DNA from: Segatella copri
GTDB lineage: Bacteria; Bacteroidota; Bacteroidia; Bacteroidales; Bacteroidaceae
DNA length: 64,000 bases
Reading direction: 5' to 3'
NCBI RefSeq assembly: GCF_002224675.1
Contig: NZ_NMPZ01000020.1
Coordinates: forward strand, 1-64,000
The notes under the pieces are model-generated. The model did no database searches. It was not told the DNA's origin and worked only from the letters and a program-made list of their open reading frames with translations. The stretch's first letter is position 1; every line of letters starts with the position of its first letter. The translations under genes and the position numbers were made by a program. Shown here in pieces: positions 16,001 through 25,296 of the stretch.

Positions 16001-18541
16001 GGTACTTATCCTACCAAGTATTATGATGAAAAGGAGCTGGATGTGGATCAGTTTGATGGCAAATTCTTTAGCTATTATGCTTATATGCAAGCGGTGGAGC
16101 TGAGCAAGTTGGAACGTTCTTCTGGCGGAACCGTTGAGGCTGTTCGTATACAGAAAGACGAGCTGGTACGAGAAGAAGCGAAAGTCATGAGAATTCGTGG
16201 TTCTAAGATGGCTCGTGTCGGTGCTTTTGCTCCATCTGTCAACAAGGTTTTTGATGTAGTAGAGGAGATGCCGCAGTTTGCTGGCGGTTCTGGCTCAGAC
16301 GCAGGACAGTTCCTCGACAAGGTACAGGTGCGTGAGAATATGAACGAGACCGCCTTCTTCTATCCTGCCTTGGAGAGTGACAACAATGGCAACGTAGCCA
16401 TCAGGTTTACCCTACCAGAGAGCGTGACTACCTGGAAGTTCATGGGATTGGCTCATGACAAGGAGATGCGCAACGGTTTGCTGGTGGATGAGGCTGTGGC
16501 TCAGAAGACCGTGATGGTGCAGCCTAACATGCCTCGCTTCCTGCGTGAGGGCGATAAGAGCACCATCGTGGTGAAACTCTTCAATACTTCCGACAAGAAG
16601 GTGAGCGGCAACGCCCGTATGCAGATTCTGGATGCCGAAACCCAGAAGGTGGTTTGGCAGAAGACCCAGGGCTATCGCATCGATGCCGAGGGCTCTGCTA
16701 CCATCTCCTTCGATGTTCAAGGTCTGAAAGAGGGTGTATATATTAATAAGGTGGTGGCTGCCGGTAATGGCTACAGCGATGGTGAACAGCACTATCTGCC
16801 GGTTTTGAGCGACCGTGAACTCGTGGTGAACACCCTGCCTATCACCCTGCATCAGAAGGGTGAGCAGAACTTCGACCTGAGCAAACTTTTCCTGAACAAG
16901 GAGGGCAAGCAGGCGAAGGGCGCTGAAGAGGCAAAGGTAACCATCGAGTACACCAACAATCCTAGTTGGCTGATGGTGAAGGCGCTGCCTGCTATCAGTA
17001 ATCCTACCGAGGAGGATGCACTCTCCTTGATGGCTGCCATCTATGCCAACACCCTCAGCCGCCATATCCAGAAGACCTTGAACGTGAATGCCAAGGACAT
17101 CGACGATGCTTCGGGCTTGGCATCGGCTTCTGATACCTTGCAAAAGAAGGTGAACAAGTATGTCGCTCTCCTGAAGAAACTCCAAAACAAGGATGGTTCC
17201 TTCTCTTGGTGGAAGGGCATGAGCGGTAGCAGATATATGACCACGGCTGTGGCAGAGATGATGGTTCGTCTCAATGCCATCGTGGGCAGACAATCCTTTA
17301 CCGCAAGTATGCTTTCGGGAGCAATCGACTATCTGCGTCAGCAAACGGCTCGTGAGGTGAAGGCGATGAAGGAGGATGAGGCAAAGGCTGCGCAGAAAGC
17401 CGCTCGGAATGGCAAGGCTTACCAGGCTACGCCAAGCGAGATGGCTTTGCATTATCTCTATATTGTCGCAATGGATGGGACTTGTGTGAAACTCAAAGCT
17501 CCTGCTTTGAATGACATGGATTATCTCCTCGGAAAACTGAAGAAGATGACGGGTTCGTTGACCATCTATGGCAAGGCGAAGGCTGCTGTGATACTCGCCC
17601 TAAACTACGATTACAAGACGGCTGCCGACTACTTGAAGAGCATGGAGGAATATTCCGTCTATCGTGAGGATATGGGCAGATATTATGATACTCGCAAGGC
17701 GTACTATAGTTGGAGAAACTATAAGATTCCAACGGAGGTGGCTGCCATCGAGGCTCTGCAGGCTTTGGATGCTCAGTCTATAGCTGCTATTTCATCAGCA
17801 TCGTCTGCTATTAGCAAACAGCAGACCATCGAGGAGATGCAGCGCTGGCTCCTGATGTCGAAACGCACCCAGGTTTGGGATACGCCGGTGAACACCGTGG
17901 ATGCCGTCTATGCCTTTATGAAGGGTAATGAGAGCAACTGGAACAAACGGGCTGAGAATGCCGTGCTGAAACTGGATGGCAAGCTGTTGCCAATGCCGCA
18001 GGATTCTACTACGTTGGGTTATGTCAAGACCGAAAAGGCGGGTAAGGCATCTACCCTGAGCATCAACAAGAAAAGCGATTATACCAGTTGGGGTGCCGTG
18101 TATGCAGAGTTCAAGCAGCCGCTTAGCGAAATAGCCTCTGCCGAATCGGGCATCAAGGTGCGCCGTGTCATCGTTCCTGCTGAATCGCAGGGCAGGGGCA
18201 AGGCTCAGGCGAAGGTGGGAGAGAAGGTGAAGGTAACACTCATCATCACCGCCGACCGTGACTACGATTTCGTGAAGATTGTGGACAAACGGGCAGCCTG
18301 TCTGGAGCCTGTCAATCAGCTGAGCGGTTACCAGTGGGGTATGGAATGTTATGTTTCTCCTAAGGATAATACAACAAATTTCTATTTTGATCGTTTATCT
18401 AAAGGTAAGCATTTCGTAGAAATGGAATATTATGTTGACCGTAAGGGCGATTACCAGTCGGGCTCCTGCACGGCAGAGTGTACCTACAGTCCGGAGTTTG
18501 GAGGTCGTACGGAGGCATATAAGATGACAGTTAATAATTAA
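13013..18541 (+). CDS. Alpha-2-macroglobulin-like protein without thioester
   Basis: Very large periplasmic or surface protein of 1842 residues, with signal peptide 1-20 (ends ATAQ). Family members trap proteases or guard the envelope. MG2-like domain near 510 (YRPGQKVHATA); macroglobulin core near 1100-1190 (FYPALESDNNGNVAIRFTLPES, then TTWKFMGLAHD and MPRFLREGDK); helical barrel about 1310-1680; receptor-binding-like domain at the C-terminus (YDFVKIVDKRA). Where the thioester CxEQ would stand, near residue 1329, the sequence reads NPTEEDALSLMAA, with no Cys, so covalent trapping is not expected. This matches the thioester-less bacterial subtype. There is no lipobox. It is followed by the DUF1573 gene after 31 nt; the usual partner penicillin-binding protein 1C is not beside it. 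Confidence 0.9.
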   Translation: MKRNIITLLITVFAMLQATAQTYDNLWKQADIIAQKDQPKSEIGVMKKIISKATAAKDYGQLLAAEIRQAILWREISPDSLTPNVKRMETEALKAKDPVLKAVRYAVLGKVYREVNGKKSEEFFKKALEQPELLARNASTGYVPLTLKGVDGSSFNNDLLHLIGFEADSKEAYLLMYTYYNKVENRGAACLCAYKLIEKYRQDDVREVRKSKYLNTIDSLIHVYQDIPEAGELAVEHFRFMEGATDAKPQDKLNYINYALNRWGGWSRMNVLRNAQKRLTEPMFQVQDMPLVLRPSEKKWVHLNVRNLQNLNIRLSRLNITADNEYDAQNEATYKMLLKKTTKLHQKDFSRNYYGRPDYEEVKDSIEIGGNLPLGAYLMEVTSDNTGIAPQRELFYVSNLAVMIQQLPDDRHRYVVVNATDGQPVPGAKIMLYDRDYDVKTGKWKRLVHARLTTDENGEAYFKNVDGNVLISTSNDKFTPAKDIYLSRARYYEKKDDETKYQLFTDRAIYRPGQKVHATAVSYIVKKGLDASVPGKSMELKFILRDANWKQVAEQKATTDEYGTASVDFELPQGGQTGMYHVSVNNRANSSFRVEEYKRPTFEITFPKVNEKYNWGDTVVVKASAKTYAGVPVQGAKVEYQVIRRNQLWWWGAGSAGQLVKTDSCVTREDGTFDVEIPLEASLSGKDEADMSDFMRIARFFNFEVSAIVTDISGESHEGVMSLPLGTKPTILTVNLPKRIEADSLKTVTFAYRNASGMEISSNLKYRIDKGEWKDAEANAPISMAVLPSGVHEMEAICGQDTLQQKFTLFSIKDTHPMEPTTEWYYQTAKTFPRDGKPVYVQVGSSENGAHIVYSIIAGNKLLEKGAWELGDSIVTLPFTYKPEYASGVVINYSFVKNGECYTRKISIARPLPEKKLNITWKTFRDRLTPGQKEKWTLQITTPDGKPAKAQLMSVLYDKSLDQLADHTWKMSLGFSQWLPDCYWKSNLKYYEMGLSGTYPTKYYDEKELDVDQFDGKFFSYYAYMQAVELSKLERSSGGTVEAVRIQKDELVREEAKVMRIRGSKMARVGAFAPSVNKVFDVVEEMPQFAGGSGSDAGQFLDKVQVRENMNETAFFYPALESDNNGNVAIRFTLPESVTTWKFMGLAHDKEMRNGLLVDEAVAQKTVMVQPNMPRFLREGDKSTIVVKLFNTSDKKVSGNARMQILDAETQKVVWQKTQGYRIDAEGSATISFDVQGLKEGVYINKVVAAGNGYSDGEQHYLPVLSDRELVVNTLPITLHQKGEQNFDLSKLFLNKEGKQAKGAEEAKVTIEYTNNPSWLMVKALPAISNPTEEDALSLMAAIYANTLSRHIQKTLNVNAKDIDDASGLASASDTLQKKVNKYVALLKKLQNKDGSFSWWKGMSGSRYMTTAVAEMMVRLNAIVGRQSFTASMLSGAIDYLRQQTAREVKAMKEDEAKAAQKAARNGKAYQATPSEMALHYLYIVAMDGTCVKLKAPALNDMDYLLGKLKKMTGSLTIYGKAKAAVILALNYDYKTAADYLKSMEEYSVYREDMGRYYDTRKAYYSWRNYKIPTEVAAIEALQALDAQSIAAISSASSAISKQQTIEEMQRWLLMSKRTQVWDTPVNTVDAVYAFMKGNESNWNKRAENAVLKLDGKLLPMPQDSTTLGYVKTEKAGKASTLSINKKSDYTSWGAVYAEFKQPLSEIASAESGIKVRRVIVPAESQGRGKAQAKVGEKVKVTLIITADRDYDFVKIVDKRAACLEPVNQLSGYQWGMECYVSPKDNTTNFYFDRLSKGKHFVEMEYYVDRKGDYQSGSCTAECTYSPEFGGRTEAYKMTVNN

Positions 18542-18572
18542 TATAAGGATTGATAATTACGAATAGAATAGT

Positions 18573-19637
18573 ATGAAACGAATGAATATATTGATGCTTT
18601 CATCGCTGTTGGCGGTGTCTGCGTCGGCACAGAAGATAAGTACTCAGAACGAGATCGTGGATTGTGGACAGGTAGTATTCCGCAAGCCGGTAACCGCTGA
18701 GTTCCTGATGAAGAATGAGGGCAGCAAACCGCTGATCATCCATCAGGTGTATAAGAGTTGCGGATGTACAGAAGTGGTGTATCCGAAGAACAGTGTGGCT
18801 CCTGGCGGCAGCTTCTTGGTCAAGGCGGTGTATGATGCGAAGCAGATGGGTACCTTCCACAAGCAGATATGCCTCTATAGCAATGCATCGGAGGAACCTT
18901 TTATCCTCTCTATGCGTGGTAGGGTAGTGAGCAATGTGGTAGATTTCGCAGGTCCATATAATGAACTGCTTGGCGAACTCAAGTCGGATGTCCAGGAGGT
19001 GGAGTTTGATGACGTAAACCGTGGCGACCGTCCGGTACAGCGCATCCATATCTTCAATCCTACAGAGGAGATGATGGAACCAGTGGTCATGCATCTTCCT
19101 AACTATCTCCAGGCGGCGGTTTCGCCTTCCAGGGTGGCTCCTCACCGTTCCGCAGAGATTACCTTTGTGCTGGATTCGAAGAAGTTGCGTGATTTCGGCT
19201 TGAATCAGACTTCTGTTTATCTGGGGGAGCGTCCTGGCGACAAGATTGCTCCAGAGAAGGAAATCGTGGTTTCTGCCGTCCTCCTGCCAAGTTTCGACAA
19301 GTTGACTGCCGAGCAGAAGGAACAGGCTCCGAAGGTTGAACTCTCTACTACCGATCTGAATCTGGGTAACTTCAACGGCAAGAAGAAGCGGAAGGGAGAA
19401 ATCCTGGTTAGCAACCAGGGTAAGTCAGTTTTGGATATCCGAAGCATGCAGATGTTTACCATGGGCTTGCAGGTACAGCTGAAGAAGAGTAAGATTCAGC
19501 CGGGAGAGACCGTGAAGATGAAGGTGACAGCCGTGGCTGCCGATCTGAAGAAGTCGCGTGCCAAGCATCCTCGTATTCTCATGATTACCAATGATCCGGA
19601 GAATGCCAAAGTTGTAATTAGAATAAATGTAAAGTAA
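18573..19637 (+). CDS. DUF1573 protein, secreted
   Basis: A 354-residue protein with signal peptide 1-19 (LLAVSASAQ). It has at least two Ig-like DUF1573 repeats: the first at about 20-115 with the hallmark SCGCTEVVYPK and a GGSFLVKAVYD strand, and a second module at about 130-235. A third beta domain (about 260-354, DLNLGNF..KGEILVSNQGKS..VTAVAADLKK) resembles the same fold. Such proteins are abundant in Bacteroidota; their function is not established. Its TAA overlaps the ATG of ispH (TAATG), so the two are translationally coupled. Confidence 0.88.
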   Translation: MKRMNILMLSSLLAVSASAQKISTQNEIVDCGQVVFRKPVTAEFLMKNEGSKPLIIHQVYKSCGCTEVVYPKNSVAPGGSFLVKAVYDAKQMGTFHKQICLYSNASEEPFILSMRGRVVSNVVDFAGPYNELLGELKSDVQEVEFDDVNRGDRPVQRIHIFNPTEEMMEPVVMHLPNYLQAAVSPSRVAPHRSAEITFVLDSKKLRDFGLNQTSVYLGERPGDKIAPEKEIVVSAVLLPSFDKLTAEQKEQAPKVELSTTDLNLGNFNGKKKRKGEILVSNQGKSVLDIRSMQMFTMGLQVQLKKSKIQPGETVKMKVTAVAADLKKSRAKHPRILMITNDPENAKVVIRINVK

Positions 19638-20515
19638 TGCAGATAGAAATAGATCATGGTAGTGGTTTCTGCTTCGGCGTAACCACTGCCATCAAGAAAG
19701 CTGAAGAAGAGTTGGAAAAGGGCAGTACACTCTACTGCCTGGGTGATATTGTGCATAATGGTATGGAGGTGGAGCGCCTGCATGAGGCAGGGCTGATTAC
19801 CATCGACCATGAGGAGATGAAGGAGCTTCACGGTGTGAAGGTGCTGCTTCGTGCACATGGTGAACCGCCTGAGACTTATGCGCTGGCAGAGAAGAACAAT
19901 ATTGAGATTATTGATGCTACCTGTCCGGTAGTACTCCAGTTGCAGCGCCGCATCAAGAAGCAGTATGTGAGCAATCCGGAGGCGCAGATTGTCATCTTCG
20001 GAAAGAAGGGACATGCCGAGGTGCTGGGACTGGTAGGACAGACCGAGAGTCATGCCCTCGTGGTAGAGAAGTTTGAGGATGTAGAGCATCTGAAGGAAAT
20101 AGGTAAATTGGATTTCAACCGTGATATCTATCTCTATTCCCAGACCACCAAGAGTCTGGATGAGTTCCATCGCATCATCGAGTATTGCCAGGAGCATATC
20201 GTAGAGGGCGCAACCTTCAAGAGCTTTGATACCATCTGCCGCCAGGTGGCTAACAGAATGCCAAACATTGCATCCTTTGCCAGCAAGCATGATGTCATCC
20301 TCTTTGTCAGTGGCAGAAAGAGCAGCAATGGAAAGGTGCTCTTCAAGGAGTGCAAGAGCGTGAATGCCAACAGTTATCAGATAGAGAGTGCCGAAGAAAT
20401 CAATATGGATTGGTTGAAGGGCGTGAATACCGTAGGCATCTGTGGTGCTACCAGTACTCCTAAATGGCTGATGGAAGAATGCAAGGAGAAAATCATCAAG
20501 GATACCTTATCATAA
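19637..20515 (+). CDS. ispH: 4-hydroxy-3-methylbut-2-enyl diphosphate reductase
   Basis: Last enzyme of the MEP isoprenoid pathway: reduces HMBPP to IPP and DMAPP with a [4Fe-4S] cluster. It has 292 residues, the usual length. The three cluster cysteines are Cys12 (GFCFGV), Cys96 (DATCPVV) and Cys201 (DTICRQVANRM). His40 (DIVHNG), His74 (RAHGEPP) and His126 (KGHAEV) are the usual substrate-site histidines. The start overlaps the DUF1573 stop. Confidence 0.96.
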   Translation: MQIEIDHGSGFCFGVTTAIKKAEEELEKGSTLYCLGDIVHNGMEVERLHEAGLITIDHEEMKELHGVKVLLRAHGEPPETYALAEKNNIEIIDATCPVVLQLQRRIKKQYVSNPEAQIVIFGKKGHAEVLGLVGQTESHALVVEKFEDVEHLKEIGKLDFNRDIYLYSQTTKSLDEFHRIIEYCQEHIVEGATFKSFDTICRQVANRMPNIASFASKHDVILFVSGRKSSNGKVLFKECKSVNANSYQIESAEEINMDWLKGVNTVGICGATSTPKWLMEECKEKIIKDTLS

Positions 20516-20785
20516 AGAGAAACAGGTAATCTGATGATTCATCTCATCAAATAAAAACAGGTGATAAATCTTCTCACGAGGACTTATCACCTTCAAAAAA
20601 CAGTAATTAACTCAAAATTTATAATCTATATCATTACTACCTTGTCATTATGTCTGCAAAGATAAATAAAACAACGTTTTTTTGCAAAGCCAATTCTTTA
20701 AAATGGCAGTTTTTTTATATTAAACTGAAATTTTAATATATTTTTGCAATCGTCTTTGGACATTCTACGACAAAGTAGCTTTTTG
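20516..20785. other. Convergent gap between ispH and cmk
   Basis: No ORF is supported. A hairpin with 8-bp arms, GGTGATAA (20560-20567) and TTATCACC (20584-20591), probably ends ispH transcription. The rest is A/T-rich; a TATTTTTG string at 20739-20746 lacks a -33 partner and any gene behind it. Confidence 0.5.
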
Positions 20786-21478
20786 TTACTTTTCTGCGGC
20801 TTTTTGATACTGTTTCATCAACCATTCCTTCTGTTCCGGAATTGTCATCTCGCTGTTGTCGAGTGTGATGGCATCATCAGCCTTGCGCAAAGGAGAGGTC
20901 TCACGATGGGTGTCAATATAGTCACGCTCCTCTACGTTTTTCAGAATAGCCTCGAAGTCGGCAGGCATTCCTTTCTCCTTGAGCTCATCGAAACGGCGCT
21001 GTGCTCTTACCTGAGAGCTTGCCGTAACGAAGATCTTCAGTTCTGCGTTAGGGAAAACGGTGGTACCGATGTCACGGCCATCCATTACGATGCCCTTGTC
21101 TTCGCCCATCTTCTGCTGCTGGGCTACCAATGCCTCTCTTACGAATGGGATGGCTGCCACTGGACTTACGTGATTGGAAACCTCCAGCGAGCGGATCTCC
21201 TTTTCTACCAACTCTCCGTTGAGATAGCAGTCTGGGCGACCGGTTTCGGCGTTGAACTTGAAAGAGATGTGGATGTTTGGCATCTCAGCCTCTAACGCTG
21301 CTACCTTTACCTTGCCATCCTCATCGAAGAGCTGGTGGCGCAGGGCGTAGAGCGTAACTGAGCGATACATCGCACCTGTATCTACATACACATATCCGAT
21401 TTCCTTGGCAAGATCCTTTGCCATGGTACTCTTTCCACAAGAAGAGTAACCGTCAATTGCTATTGTAATCTTCTTCAT
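20786..21478 (-). CDS. cmk: Cytidylate kinase
   Basis: Phosphorylates CMP and dCMP to the diphosphates. It has 230 residues, the standard length. P-loop GYSSCGKST (about 9-17), [12 protein letters not shown] (about 30-40) for the nucleotide site, [16 protein letters not shown] (about 125-140) and KIFVTAS follow the family order; the LID-like [10 protein letters not shown] is near 150. It lies 57 nt after porQ and both probably share a transcript; porQ-cmk is a known arrangement in type IX secretion bacteria. Confidence 0.95.
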   Translation of the reverse strand: MKKITIAIDGYSSCGKSTMAKDLAKEIGYVYVDTGAMYRSVTLYALRHQLFDEDGKVKVAALEAEMPNIHISFKFNAETGRPDCYLNGELVEKEIRSLEVSNHVSPVAAIPFVREALVAQQQKMGEDKGIVMDGRDIGTTVFPNAELKIFVTASSQVRAQRRFDELKEKGMPADFEAILKNVEERDYIDTHRETSPLRKADDAITLDNSEMTIPEQKEWLMKQYQKAAEK

Positions 21479-21535
21479 ATCTTTAAATCTGAAAAGTTTA
21501 TCTGTTCTATAAATCTGTATTCAATAATCAGTATT

Positions 21536-22483
21536 CTATAATCTGTAGTCGATATTCAGCAGCAGACTATTGCTGCTGACATGGTATTTGCCGTAGGCGA
21601 TGTTGAGATGGAAGCGCTCCAGATTGATACCGCCACCCAACGACCATCCGGCTCCATGACTGCTGGTTTCATCTTCTCCGTTTACGATTTTCATCTCATC
21701 GTGGCGTCGGAAATTGTAGCCGGCTCCCACCCAGAGACTTTCGCTCAAAAGCAGGTCGGCACCTAATACCGCATGGTTTCTGATTCCCTTATCCCAATGG
21801 TTCAGATTCACCAAGGTGGCTGAAACGCGGAAGGGAGTATTGATGAAGTGCTTGCTGACACCCACCTGTAGGTCGATCGGCATCTTCTCGTATTCTTCAT
21901 CATAAGCCTTGAGCTGTCCACCCAGGTTTTTGGCTACTGCTGAAACCGACCATTCTTCTTCCGAATCGTAGTAGTTGAGTCCCAGATCCACCCCCATGGC
22001 GATGGAGTTGTAGTCACCGATATACGAGGTGATGAATTTGGCGGTGATACCACCCACGAGTCGTTCGCTGAGCAGGTAGGAGAAAGTACCCGCCAGGCAG
22101 ATATCCTTAGCCGATAATTCCCCCATCTGGATGTTGTTCTCATCGGTCTGCTTCATCTTGCCATAATCCACATATTGGGCCGATACCGCCCACGAAGCTT
22201 TCTCTCCGGCGATGCGGTTGAATGAAGCTGATGCCATATTCACCCCCTTCATATAGTTCATGTAGTTGAAGTTGAGGGTACGGTCGTTCACCGACGCTAG
22301 CAGGGCTGGGTTATGGAAAGCAAGTGCCGCATCATCTTCTATCAAGGTGATGTTATCGCCTCCCAACGCAGCAGCATGGGCACTGACGGGGAGTCGGAGG
22401 AAGTTATACCCCGTCTGACTCTCTTGAGCCCCCATTTTTGTCGCGAAAAGCGTCAATATAATGGAAAAAACAACTTTTTTCAT
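21536..22483 (-). CDS. porQ: Type IX secretion system protein PorQ
   Basis: Outer-membrane beta-barrel of the PorV/FadL-like fold, tied to the type IX secretion attachment complex. It has 315 residues with signal peptide 1-19. Typical sequence: FLRLPVSAHAAALGG after the signal, DDAALAFHNPALL (about 50-62), and amphipathic strand pairs throughout ending in LLLNIDYRL with a C-terminal aromatic-type strand. The cmk neighbour supports the call. A -7 box TATCTTTG lies at 22512-22505 on the minus strand. Confidence 0.9.
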   Translation of the reverse strand: MKKVVFSIILTLFATKMGAQESQTGYNFLRLPVSAHAAALGGDNITLIEDDAALAFHNPALLASVNDRTLNFNYMNYMKGVNMASASFNRIAGEKASWAVSAQYVDYGKMKQTDENNIQMGELSAKDICLAGTFSYLLSERLVGGITAKFITSYIGDYNSIAMGVDLGLNYYDSEEEWSVSAVAKNLGGQLKAYDEEYEKMPIDLQVGVSKHFINTPFRVSATLVNLNHWDKGIRNHAVLGADLLLSESLWVGAGYNFRRHDEMKIVNGEDETSSHGAGWSLGGGINLERFHLNIAYGKYHVSSNSLLLNIDYRL

Positions 22484-22642
22484 TTAAAATATCTAATTCT
22501 TTGGCAAAGATACGGCTTTTTTGAGAAATAAGACGTAAATTTGCAATGTTTTCGTAGAAAATAACGAAAGAGAATGTAAAATATTGCAGTTTGGACCCCA
22601 AAAACGGGTGAACAAGTCTGCAAATAGTAGATAATAGATATT

Positions 22643-23380
22643 GTGGAAATAAAGAAATCAGATCGTGCACAATTGGAGGACAAGCGGGTAACCTTTTTCC
22701 TGCTGGGACTCCTTATTGCCTTTACGCTTCTTTTTGTAGGATTGCAGTATTCCAGAAATCCGCAGGGAGATGACGACTGGGCTGAGAACTTTGAAGATCT
22801 TTCGCAAGATATGGAAATGTCAACTCCGCCCGATCAGAAAGATATGGTGAGTGCGGAGGCTGTGGCGAAGGCACCTGCCTCGCAGGCTATCACTCAGGAG
22901 GTGAAACCTACCGAGCAGCAAATGGTCAAGAAGACACCGGAAAAGATCAGCACTACTACCAGCAAGCTGGTAATCGGTGATGGTTCGGGCGTGGTAGAAG
23001 GGGCTGACGTCAAGGAGGCGGCTCCTGAGACAGCGGTGGATCCGGCAGATACACAGGCTGAGGCTCCTATCAAGTTTACCGTGGTGCAGAAGATTCCGGA
23101 GTTCCCGGGAGGTTGGTCGGCATTTATGCAATGGCTCACCAAGAACCTGAAGTATCCGCAGGTGGCGCAGAACAACAAGGTACAGGGCACGGTGGTGGTA
23201 ACCTTCATCGTGAACAAGGATGGAAGCATCGCCAATACCAAGGTAAGTACCTCGGTGGATGCTGCCCTTGATGCTGAAGCGCTCCGCGTGATGAAGATGA
23301 TGCCCAAATGGAAACCGGGTATGGACAAGAACAAGGTGTGCCGTACCATGATTGCTATTCCGGTGGTATTCAAGTTATAA
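22643..23380 (+). CDS. TonB family energy transducer
   Basis: Links the proton motive force to outer-membrane transporters. It has 245 residues from a GTG start at 22643, chosen because MEIKKSDRAQLEDKR is the conserved beginning of this Bacteroidota subfamily and no ATG lies nearby. One TM helix (about 17-36, FFLLGLLIAFTLLFVGLQY); Pro/Glu/Lys linker about 45-140; TonB C-terminal domain about 150-245 (PEFPGGWSAFMQWL, QGTVVVTFIVNKDGSI, KWKPGMDKNKVC). It is not next to exbB/exbD, which lie at 28234-30604. Confidence 0.92.
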   Translation: MEIKKSDRAQLEDKRVTFFLLGLLIAFTLLFVGLQYSRNPQGDDDWAENFEDLSQDMEMSTPPDQKDMVSAEAVAKAPASQAITQEVKPTEQQMVKKTPEKISTTTSKLVIGDGSGVVEGADVKEAAPETAVDPADTQAEAPIKFTVVQKIPEFPGGWSAFMQWLTKNLKYPQVAQNNKVQGTVVVTFIVNKDGSIANTKVSTSVDAALDAEALRVMKMMPKWKPGMDKNKVCRTMIAIPVVFKL

Positions 23381-23445
23381 AAGATAAAATAACTACATAC
23401 TCAATTTTAAGACAGATTATAAATCAGATATTATAAATTAGAAAT

Positions 23446-24429
23446 ATGATAGATATGAAGACATCAGAAGAATTATTGGTAATGGTGAATGATTTCCTGG
23501 CAAATCTCCCATACAATCGTAAACCATTGTCGCTTTACGAACCGGTGAAGTACGTACTCTCTTTAGGTGGAAAGCGTATTCGCCCTGTTTTAATGCTCTT
23601 GGGATACAATCTCTTCAAGAATGATCCTGAGAAAATTCTGATGAATGCGATAGCTCTTGAGACCTATCACAACTATACGCTCTTGCACGACGACCTGATG
23701 GATAATGCTGACCTCCGTCGTGGTCATGAGACTGTACACAAGAAGTGGGATGCCAATACTGCTATCCTCTCTGGTGACAGTATGTTGGTGTTGGCTTACG
23801 AGAGAATGGCACAGTGCGACGATCAGCATCTTGCCAAGGTGATGAAGCTCTTTACTACTACAGCCCTTGAGATTGGAGAGGGACAGCAGTATGATATGGA
23901 GTTTGAGAACCGCAATGATGTGAAGGAAGAGGAGTATATCGAGATGATTCGCCTCAAGACCAGTGTGCTTCTTGCTTGTGCCCTGAAGATTGGTGCCATC
24001 CTGGCTGATGCTTCTGCTGAGGATGCTGACAATCTCTATAAGTTTGGCGAGCAGATCGGCTTGGCTTTCCAGCTGCAGGATGATTTCCTCGATGTATATG
24101 GTGATTCCAAGGTGTTTGGTAAGGCTATTGGTGGTGATATCACTTCCAACAAGAAGACTTTCATGCTCATCAATGCCTTCAACCATGCCAACGATGCCCA
24201 GCGTGCTGAACTCCAGAAATGGGTGGATGCCAAGGAATTCGACCGCAATGAGAAGGTGGCTGCTGTTACCCGTCTCTATAACGAGATCGGTATCGACAAG
24301 ATGGCACAGGATAAGATTGCCTATTACTTCGAGCAGAGCAAGAAGTATCTTGATGCTGTGAATGTGCCTGCTGAGCGCAAGGAAGAATTGGCGAAGTATG
24401 CACAGAAAATGATGAAGCGCCAGTACTAA
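23446..24429 (+). CDS. Trans-type polyprenyl diphosphate synthase
   Basis: Adds isopentenyl units to an allylic diphosphate. It has 327 residues. The first Asp-rich motif is LLHDDLMDNADLRRG (about 82-96) and the second QLQDDFLDVYGD (about 208-219); GGKRIRP (about 45-51) binds IPP. The product length (farnesyl to octaprenyl range) cannot be fixed from the sequence. The ATG three codons later is an alternative start. It follows tonB by 65 nt and precedes tatD by 19 nt. Confidence 0.92.
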   Translation: MIDMKTSEELLVMVNDFLANLPYNRKPLSLYEPVKYVLSLGGKRIRPVLMLLGYNLFKNDPEKILMNAIALETYHNYTLLHDDLMDNADLRRGHETVHKKWDANTAILSGDSMLVLAYERMAQCDDQHLAKVMKLFTTTALEIGEGQQYDMEFENRNDVKEEEYIEMIRLKTSVLLACALKIGAILADASAEDADNLYKFGEQIGLAFQLQDDFLDVYGDSKVFGKAIGGDITSNKKTFMLINAFNHANDAQRAELQKWVDAKEFDRNEKVAAVTRLYNEIGIDKMAQDKIAYYFEQSKKYLDAVNVPAERKEELAKYAQKMMKRQY

Positions 24430-24448
24430 TCATCAAGTTTAAAGTTCA

Positions 24449-25225
24449 ATGTTCAAAGTAATAGATACGCATACTCATCTCGATGCAGAAGAGTTTGATG
24501 AGGATAGAGCGGAAGCTTTCGCTCGTGCCAGGGAAGCGGGGGTAGGCAAGGTGTTCTTGCCTGCCATTGACGTGAAGACCACGCACGCTGTCCTGGCATT
24601 GAGTCGGGAATATCCGGGTTATGCCTATCCGATGATCGGTTTGCATCCTGAAGAGGTGAAGGCAGACTGGAAGGATCAGCTGGCTGAACTCCGAAAGATG
24701 CAGATTTCTGACTTTATCGCCATTGGCGAAATCGGATTGGATTACTACTGGAGCCGTGAGTTCGAGCAGGAGCAGTTGGAGGCATTCGAGGAACAGGTGA
24801 AATGGTCGGTAGAAACCCGACTCCCCCTGATGATTCATTGCCGCAAGGCACAGAACGAGATGGTGCACTTGCTCCGTCAGTATCAGAAAGACCTGCCTGG
24901 CGGCGTGTTCCACTGCTTCACCGGCAATCAGAAGGAGGCTGAAGAGCTTCTCTCTTTCGATAACTTCGTGCTGGGTATCGGCGGTGTTTCTACTTTCAAG
25001 AGCAGTCATCTCAGAGAAGACCTTCCGGCTGCGGTTCCGATGAATCGCATCATCCTGGAGACCGACAGTCCTTATATGGCTCCCGTGCCTTATCGTGGCA
25101 AGCGCAATGAAAGCGCTTTCGTGATAGAAGTGCTCAAGACTCTGGCGAAGGCATACGGAGTGAGTGAGGAGAAATTCGCTGAACAGACGAATAAGAATGT
25201 AGAAAGCGTCTTTCAGCTGAATTAA
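24449..25225 (+). CDS. TatD family metal-dependent hydrolase
   Basis: Two-metal TIM-barrel hydrolase with DNase or exonuclease activity in studied members. It has 258 residues, the usual length. Metal ligands: THTHLD (about 7-11), GEIGLDYY (about 93), MIHCRKA (about 129), FHCFTGN (about 153), LETDSPY (about 204). The upstream spacer holds the repeated string AAAGTTCAA; the start ATG is part of the last unit. Confidence 0.93.
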   Translation: MFKVIDTHTHLDAEEFDEDRAEAFARAREAGVGKVFLPAIDVKTTHAVLALSREYPGYAYPMIGLHPEEVKADWKDQLAELRKMQISDFIAIGEIGLDYYWSREFEQEQLEAFEEQVKWSVETRLPLMIHCRKAQNEMVHLLRQYQKDLPGGVFHCFTGNQKEAEELLSFDNFVLGIGGVSTFKSSHLREDLPAAVPMNRIILETDSPYMAPVPYRGKRNESAFVIEVLKTLAKAYGVSEEKFAEQTNKNVESVFQLN

Positions 25226-25296
25226 ATCAGAAAAGCGTCTTTCCCCTATGAAATAATAAAAATTATAAGCTTAATATTAAAACCAAACTATTCATT

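Noticed and set aside
16412..17452. 346-codon minus-strand ORF inside the macroglobulin gene
   Set aside because: Shadow of a strongly coding frame; codon pattern mirrors the plus-strand gene and no start signal is present.
20739..20746. Orphan promoter TATTTTTG before cmk's 3' end
   Set aside because: No -33 box and no gene downstream on that strand.
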